64,000 nucleotides of DNA from Aplidium turbinatum (taxonomy: Eukaryota; Chordata; Ascidiacea; Aplousobranchia; Polyclinidae). Below are positions 58,359-64,000 of this stretch, in pieces. The notes beneath the pieces are model-generated. The model did not search any database. It had not been told where the DNA came from and worked only from the letters and a program-made list of their open reading frames with translations. A program made the translations under genes and the position numbers. Each line of letters begins with the position of its first letter. Position 1 is the first letter of the stretch. The DNA is taken from contig OU964922.1 in assembly GCA_918807975.1 (NCBI GenBank), positions 8,321,501 to 8,385,500 on the forward strand. The letters are read 5' to 3'.

Positions 58359-59358
58359 TGCTCTGTATTGCATTTTTGGACTCCTTGTACCCTTCTGACA
58401 GTATAATAGTAGTAGACTCACCTCAAGTGAGGTTAAACGCCATGCAATTTATACGAAGAAAAGAACGCAGGAATGTATAACTAAGGTGAAGAGTAGGCTA
58501 CGCTAAAGTCCTACAAAGCGCTGATTCGATTTGAACGCAGTGCGCGTAATCAAATCAGATGTCTGTACCTTATAAACAAAAATGTTACGTTTAACTGACA
58601 TAAGACCAGAACACCTTCCCTATAACTTAATGCAGAAAGAAAAATGAACAAGACACAGAATTAATGAAAAATCAAAGTATGAAACGAGACGAAGGCCTAC
58701 GGCGGCGACTTGACACTCGTGGATCGTATAGCTGAGGCCATCGTGAGTCTCGGTATAGCCCGTATTTCAGCAAAGTAAGTGTCTTGTCTGTCGGTCCGAG
58801 CTGAGCAGGAAACGGCAGAGAAGTCGACCATCGTTGCAGGAGTTTCTTCCGGCTCCTGGTCCTCTGAGAATGCCTGGTGAGGTTGTAGTTGGTCCATATG
58901 AGGCCTCCAGGTTAGACTGTGTGGAAGTAGACGTACCAAGAAGATTCGGCTGCCTTGGTGCTTAATTCCTTTGGCTGAGACCCAAAGAGGGTACTGGCTC
59001 CGTCGTTGCGTGAAGATTAGCGCGTAACAGGGGTCTCCCGACTTAATATGTCGCTTCGTATTTTCGGAGGCGTCCGTGTTGCGAGTGTTTTGTCAGTGTA
59101 AGCTACCACTTGAGACGATGTGGAAGAAACTGTCGATCTTGGTTCGAATCTGACAATTGTTGAGCAGTTGGCTTCGAGAGCAGCCAGACGGAGTGGGCGT
59201 GCGTCGATGCTGTTGTAGGAACTCCAATACGGTTTGTTTGGGGGACAGGGAAGACTTGCGAAGTGCTTGCTTAAACGTAGGCTACATACGAGGCGCTCCG
59301 CGGCTCCAGTGGTTTCCGGATGAAAAGGGGAACCCTTGATGTATACCATACTCCTCAC

Positions 59359-60625
59359 CATAGCATCTTTTCACAAATTGGGACTAGGTGGGCAAATTTT
59401 CGAAAAAGGGCACTTTTAGCGCCAGAATTATATTAAAAAGGGCTTTTTGCGCATAAATGATGGGAAAAAGAGCATTTTTTTCCGAGCGTAGGCTAAAACA
59501 TGTAAGCTTAAAAATGTAAATTTCTCAGGCAAATTGTGGGTAAAAGAGCATATTATACCTAGACTAAACTTTTGAGACCCATAATTGATTCCTATATTCA
59601 TCTCCGCCCACAATATTTTATAAATAATAATGTAATAACATTTAATCTAGCAACATTTAGTTGCAGAGGTCTCTTGTAGGCTACTAAAGTAAAAAGAAAC
59701 AACTACCGGTGCGATAATAATCTATGAAACACAACTGCTAAGATATTATAATGAGTTGACTCTTTGCAGAATTAGATCATTCTAAAGAGCTAACATTTTA
59801 TTTTGATGAAAATCAGGAAACACACTTAATTCAGACATTTAGAATCTCACACAAAATTTGAGGTAGGCCTGCGGGGGAGGGTCGCTACTCCTCACACCCG
59901 TTGGTCGACCTTGCCTTACATGCGAGAGTGGGAGCTCCCGATGTTGGGGTCCTCAGCGAAGGCAAGTCGACCCTTGTGTTCTATCAGAAACAACTTAGGT
60001 TTGTGGTACGTAACGAAGTACAGCAAAATCCCGAAAACGGATTTAGCTGCTTCGTGCCACATAACACCCCACCAGTGTCTGAGGGCTGGGTTGGCCCGAG
60101 ACACGCAAAGGTAGAGTGCCCTGCGTTGTTCTGAATGTCGGGGGTCACCAGTGCGGGGGAGGGTCGCTACTCCTCACACCCGTTGGTCGACCTTGCCTTA
60201 CATGCGAGAGTGGGAGCTCCCGATGTTGGGGTCCTTAGCGAAGGCAAGTCGACCCTTGTGTTCTATCAGAAACAACTTAGGTTTGTGGTACGTAACGAAG
60301 TACAGCAAAATCCCGAAAACGGATTTAGCTGCTTCGTGCCACAGGCCTACTTACAACACAAATTGCTAATTAATCTGCTTGAATGGAACATTTAGGATAT
60401 TATAAGTACCGTAAGGTCAAAGGTAGGCTCATAAGTTCTAAATGTATGCTGAAGTTTTCCATTTAGCTGTTCATTCTTTAACTTGGATCTAACTTAAACA
60501 AAAATTAAATCTAAAAAATTGCCCACCTAGTTTCAAACTAGGGGGGCAAAGAAAGGGCTAGAGGGGCAAGCAAAGAGACTAGGTGGGCAATTGCCCACCT
60601 AGTTTATATGTGAAAAGATGCTATG
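59359..60625. mobile_element. 1.27-kb DNA transposon inside the Gypsy fossil
   Basis: Inverted ends CATAGCATCTTTTCACA (extending through ACTAGGTGGGCAA) are flanked by a perfect 8-bp duplication CTCCTCAC (59351-59358 and 60626-60633). The 8-bp duplication and CA...TG ends fit hAT or P-type elements; no transposase frame was found. The interior has a 282-bp-spaced tandem duplication. Confidence 0.88.
59871..60343. repeat. Two copies of a 191-bp block spaced 282 bp
   Basis: Blocks 59871-60061 and 60153-60343 read almost identically (GCGGGGGAGGGTCGCTACTC start, GCTTCGTGCCACA end). They are separated by 91 bp that probably belong to the unit. A diverged relative is at 61910-62035, outside the transposon. 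Confidence 0.9.
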
Positions 60626-61909
60626 CTCCTCACTTTACAGAAAGTTTGAAACTTGGTAAATTTAAATGTAGCCTAGCAGCATCATTATCGGAAACTATAG
60701 TATGAGGATAACAAAAATGAGCAAAATCTTCTGGCAGGTTGATAGTAGTTGTCGAAGATATTAAAGTAGTGGCATGAATACGTCGGTATTAAGAAAAGGC
60801 ATCGATGCGGTGTAATCAACGGCAACCCATGAATTCTACCGAATGATCTACGAGTAGGCGACTCCACGGTGCCTTTGGAACCGTCCATGATTGGATCTAG
60901 GTTTTAGATACCGTTTGGTGTTCACCACAGATTTTACACTTGTGGCAAAGTTCCGTTATGTCTCGATCAATGTTTGGCCAGCAGAAGTTCTTGCCAACTG
61001 CTTCCTTCTCTCAATGCCAAAATGTCCCTCGTGAAGCAACTGAAGGATGAAGTTTACATGGGATGAATACTCTGGAACCGTACAGTAGACACCAGTATAA
61101 AGTAGGCCTATAGTAAAAAGAGAGTCTGCGTACTTATGGAACGGCAGCATTTGGGGTCTAAATTTGCAAATAGAAGGCATCGATGGGCGATAGGCCAAAC
61201 GACATCAATATCATCCGCACTTTCCTCTTCAGCGAAGGCTTGATCGCCTAAAACTATTTGCTGCCAAAGAAGGTGTAGTTTAGTCCTTTGATTGTTGTAA
61301 CTACAAAGAGAATATAACTTGATCTTCCCGTGGAAAAACATGTCACCTAGGCCTTGAAAGAGCCCGTGATTGGCACTAGATGCTTGCTAGCAGGTTGAAG
61401 CAGAGACACTGCTTGGTGCTTGTTGGCTAGTTGAAGTACCTACACTTAATCCTACTTTGAGTCCAGACGTCGGTTGAAAGAAAATTTCCGTTTGTAACAG
61501 TGTCTAGTTCTGGGTGTGTGGTTACCGCAGCCCAGGGTAACTCAACTAATGTTAACAAAGATGATCCAGTTTGATAAGTTGAACATTTTTAGCGGTCCGA
61601 TGAATAAGTTGTTTCACACGCAACCATGAAAGTTGAATTATCAGTAGGCCTACCAGTACCGAACCATTTTTTAAATGAAATATAACTCAACTTGGACTTT
61701 TGACAAAGTGTTGGAGGTCTTGGGGGCGAATCCCCCCACCCACTACGATAATTACAGAAAAAATAGCTTTCTTCCAGTAGAAATCTGTTTAAAGAGGCCC
61801 TGAAACGTGGCAATGAGGTTATTCTTCCAGAAGCCCGAGGTCCACGATCAACACTCAGAAAGTCCAGATTCGGACCGCTGTCCGCTAGTAAAGTAGCCCT
61901 GCCGTAGCC

Positions 61910-62035
61910 TATTAATGGAGATTGGAGCTTCGGATGTTGGGTTCCTCAGTAATGGCGTGTCGACTGTCGATCCCTGCGTGCTGTCAGAAACAACTCAGGT
62001 TTGTGGTAGCGAAATATGTGCCACACAATCTATGC
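61910..62035. repeat. Diverged copy of the 282-bp unit
   Basis: GGATGTTGGGTTCCTCAG, GTCGACTGTCGATCC and CAGAAACAACTCAGGTTTGT follow the order of the block at 59871. It suggests a second, older copy of the same transposon family. Confidence 0.6.
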
Positions 62036-62577
62036 AAGGCTGATTTTTATGTGGTGACAGCAAACAAGACAATATTACGAAGTAGACTGGGCATAAAGAA
62101 CACACTGTGGGTGTCAATTGGCCATCATAATCCTTGGATGGGAGCAGCTTATTGCTGCTGTAGCTCTCGACAGCTTTCGCTGACGTCACGCGCTCTTGCT
62201 TTGCGTCAGAATGCTGGAATTTATTTAATCTGTAACCTACAACATCGTAGGCCTATAAAGAATCTCGCGCCTCGCTAGGGAATTGAAAGCACTGAATTTA
62301 AGAATGTCTAATCGCATTCTGGCTGCTACCTCATAGGCCTACACGTAGTTTTGTCATTCTGTTGCATTTTGTGTTTGTGTTTGCGATTGCGATGCGATGT
62401 CCTTTGATTGTTGTCCTTTGACTATAGCGATTGCGATGCTCACAGCGACGCTTTTTCAATCAAAACTAGGGTCCTTTATAAGCACTTTTAGCCTAAACAT
62501 TTCACTTGTAAAGAATAACTTTTTCTATTCAATCGAGTAACTGAGCACGGCAGGGCGTTGTTGAGGGGTGGTTTGAC

Positions 62578-62862
62578 TTGGTTTTGAATCTTTATCCTCG
62601 GACTTACAAAGCCTTGATATTCCTGGTAGTTTCGCATAGCCTACTTGTATACTAGAGGCTCTTGACGCAGGTCCGGTCACTGAGATTGGCAGAGTGAAGC
62701 TTTCCAATTGTTGAAGTGTTGTTGCCGGGAAGTTATTCCACCTATTAAATGCCGCTGAATGGAGAGCAGTCCTAAAATGCGTTGCTTAAGCGCACACCCC
62801 GAGAGTCGAACCAGCGCCGCGTGATCTTGAGCCCGGCGCGTAACCACTGAGCTAACCACTGG
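62578..62862 (-). repeat. SINE family A, best full copy
   Basis: On the minus strand the tRNA head reads TTAGCTCAGTGGTTACGCGC (A box) and GCTGGTTCGACTCTCGGGG (B box). The body follows: TGTGCGCTTAAGCAACGCAT, CTGCTCTCCATTCAGCGGCA, CTGCCAATCTCAGTGACCGG. The tail is ACTACCAGGAATATCAAGGC..TCCGAGGATAAAGATTCAAA. The defining member of the family in this window. Confidence 0.9.
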
Positions 62863-64000
62863 TTTCGGAGATGTAAACCTTTCTGGTGGTTTTGGTTTAG
62901 TGTTGTGTTTTTAGGATTTGCTGCTCAACATATTATGCTTGCTGTGTTAGAATAAATCAATAAATGTAACATCGAAGAATACCGTGTCCAGAGCACATCT
63001 CGCCACTATGGTGCCCAGAGCGAGAGGTGTTGTCGTCCTACTGACGACTGTATATGAGCGAGCGTGTCAATAAGCAACAAGCCGCTACACAGCAAACCAC
63101 GCTCAAGGCTCTATAATTGGAATCAGAGTTACGCTGACTAACTAAATGAGTTGCAGCCGACGGTAATATATTTGCATACACCAAACATTTGTGTTTCTGC
63201 AAAATAATGCTTGCCTTAAACCGTCATGCATGCTTAAACCGCAATGTGGTGCGATGAAGACTGCTGACATCTGACCAAGACAGCCAATTTTTGACCCTGA
63301 CATTCGTCATTTTTACGTTGATTTAACGCGGATGTAGGCTATGCAATGCTTATAGGCTATTTGAAGCAAACAAATAATTGGTCACAGCGGTAAACCATAA
63401 TCTCTTCGTGGGAAAATTGTAACATAAAGTTCCCGGATCCGTTTGTCTGCATGTAGTGACCGAAAAAGAAACACTCCTTGAAACGTCTATTCAATAAGTG
63501 TATTCCTGTAAAATTAGCCCGCGGTTATCGAAATCGAGATGCAACGCCTTACACCTCTAAAAACTGTCACTACGATACAGATTACTTGGATAAAAGACGG
63601 AGAATTTGTCCAGCTAGCAAGCACTAAATAAACCAGTTAAATGTGCGACCGACTTCCAACAAACAACTTCGAGAATGAATCAGAAAAATTTGTGATAACT
63701 CAAAGGCACGTCAGCAGTAGTGTGACGCAATATTTCATGTTTAAACAGGTTTCAAACTGAAACAGGTTTAAACCGGTTTAAACAGGTTTGACACAAGTCT
63801 TACGAACGATGGTGCAATTTTGGCACATGTTTTAGGAATTTCCATGACGTAATATTCAGTAGACCTGAACGGTTTTAATATGACGTTTGATTAGGTGAAC
63901 AATTGTCTGGAACATAGCGGCCCCTAGTTAATCACTCACGTTTAAGTTAATACGCAAATACAAAGGGCATGCAAAGAATGAACAGCAACAAGAATTAACA
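62863..64000. other. No gene recognised
   Basis: The window's right edge shows no coding frame or RNA. A short reiterated GGTTTAAAC / GTTTAAACCGG word cluster lies at 63738-63790. Confidence 0.4.

Larger units (their letters stand above)
58690..61440 (-). mobile_element. Broken Gypsy/Ty3 LTR element
   Basis: Minus-strand pieces of a Gypsy Pol: the stretch after RNase H (near 61200-61340), the integrase zinc-finger region (60956-61100), integrase core pieces (60690-60890 and 59280-59361) and a C-terminal extension (58697-59270). It has many breaks, no long intact frame and no LTRs that I could place, so it is old. A DNA transposon (59359-60625) has inserted into the integrase region. It is a different lineage from the whole Gypsy element at 2410. 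Confidence 0.8.

Overview
This is animal nuclear DNA: AT-rich, intron-dense and packed with tRNA-derived SINEs, LINE tails, hAT, Harbinger and pogo-type DNA transposons, foldback elements and Gypsy LTR elements. Nothing bacterial is present: no operons and no CRISPR array. The three host genes, all on the minus strand, have clear chordate and other metazoan relatives. An invertebrate deuterostome such as a tunicate would fit, but the species cannot be fixed from the sequence.

Layout. 1-2400: repeats and a hAT element carrying a transposase remnant. 2410-6685: a Gypsy/Ty3 LTR retrotransposon with identical 166-bp LTRs and a 5-bp target duplication, a very recent insertion. 7937-13251: a four-exon GT31 (beta-1,3-galactosyltransferase-like) gene whose exons join in consistent phase to 376 codons. 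Its first intron holds one hAT element nested in an older one. 14284-17029: a TMEM86/YhhN-type lysoplasmalogenase gene, with four exons found and the first exon uncertain. 18-26.8 kb: no host gene seen; MITEs, a pogo/Tigger-like element with a SINE inside, a GTGTTGTCACA-ended transposon, a degenerate tandem array and decayed LINE tails. 27105-52411: a receptor-type protein tyrosine phosphatase of the R3 (PTPRB/J/O/H-like) kind. I could join 23 coding exons: a 20-residue signal peptide, six fibronectin III domains, a membrane-proximal region, one transmembrane helix, one PTP domain with all catalytic motifs, and a tail with a YENI tyrosine motif. 52.4-64 kb: no host gene seen; hAT fragments, a hAT MITE, SINEs, and a broken Gypsy element whose integrase region is interrupted by a 1.27-kb DNA transposon with 8-bp target duplications.

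The three genes have no evident shared pathway. One is a Golgi glycosyltransferase, one a membrane lipid enzyme and one a cell-surface phosphatase; they are simply neighbours. The best findings are the PTPRB-like gene with its conserved tail motif, the complete GT31 gene model, the precisely bounded nested transposons, and a paralogous intron segment on both sides of one FN3 exon. I found no convincing new multi-gene system. The least explained signals are the foldback elements carrying a hammerhead-like core motif and the over-used word TAGGCCTA/GTAGGCTA.
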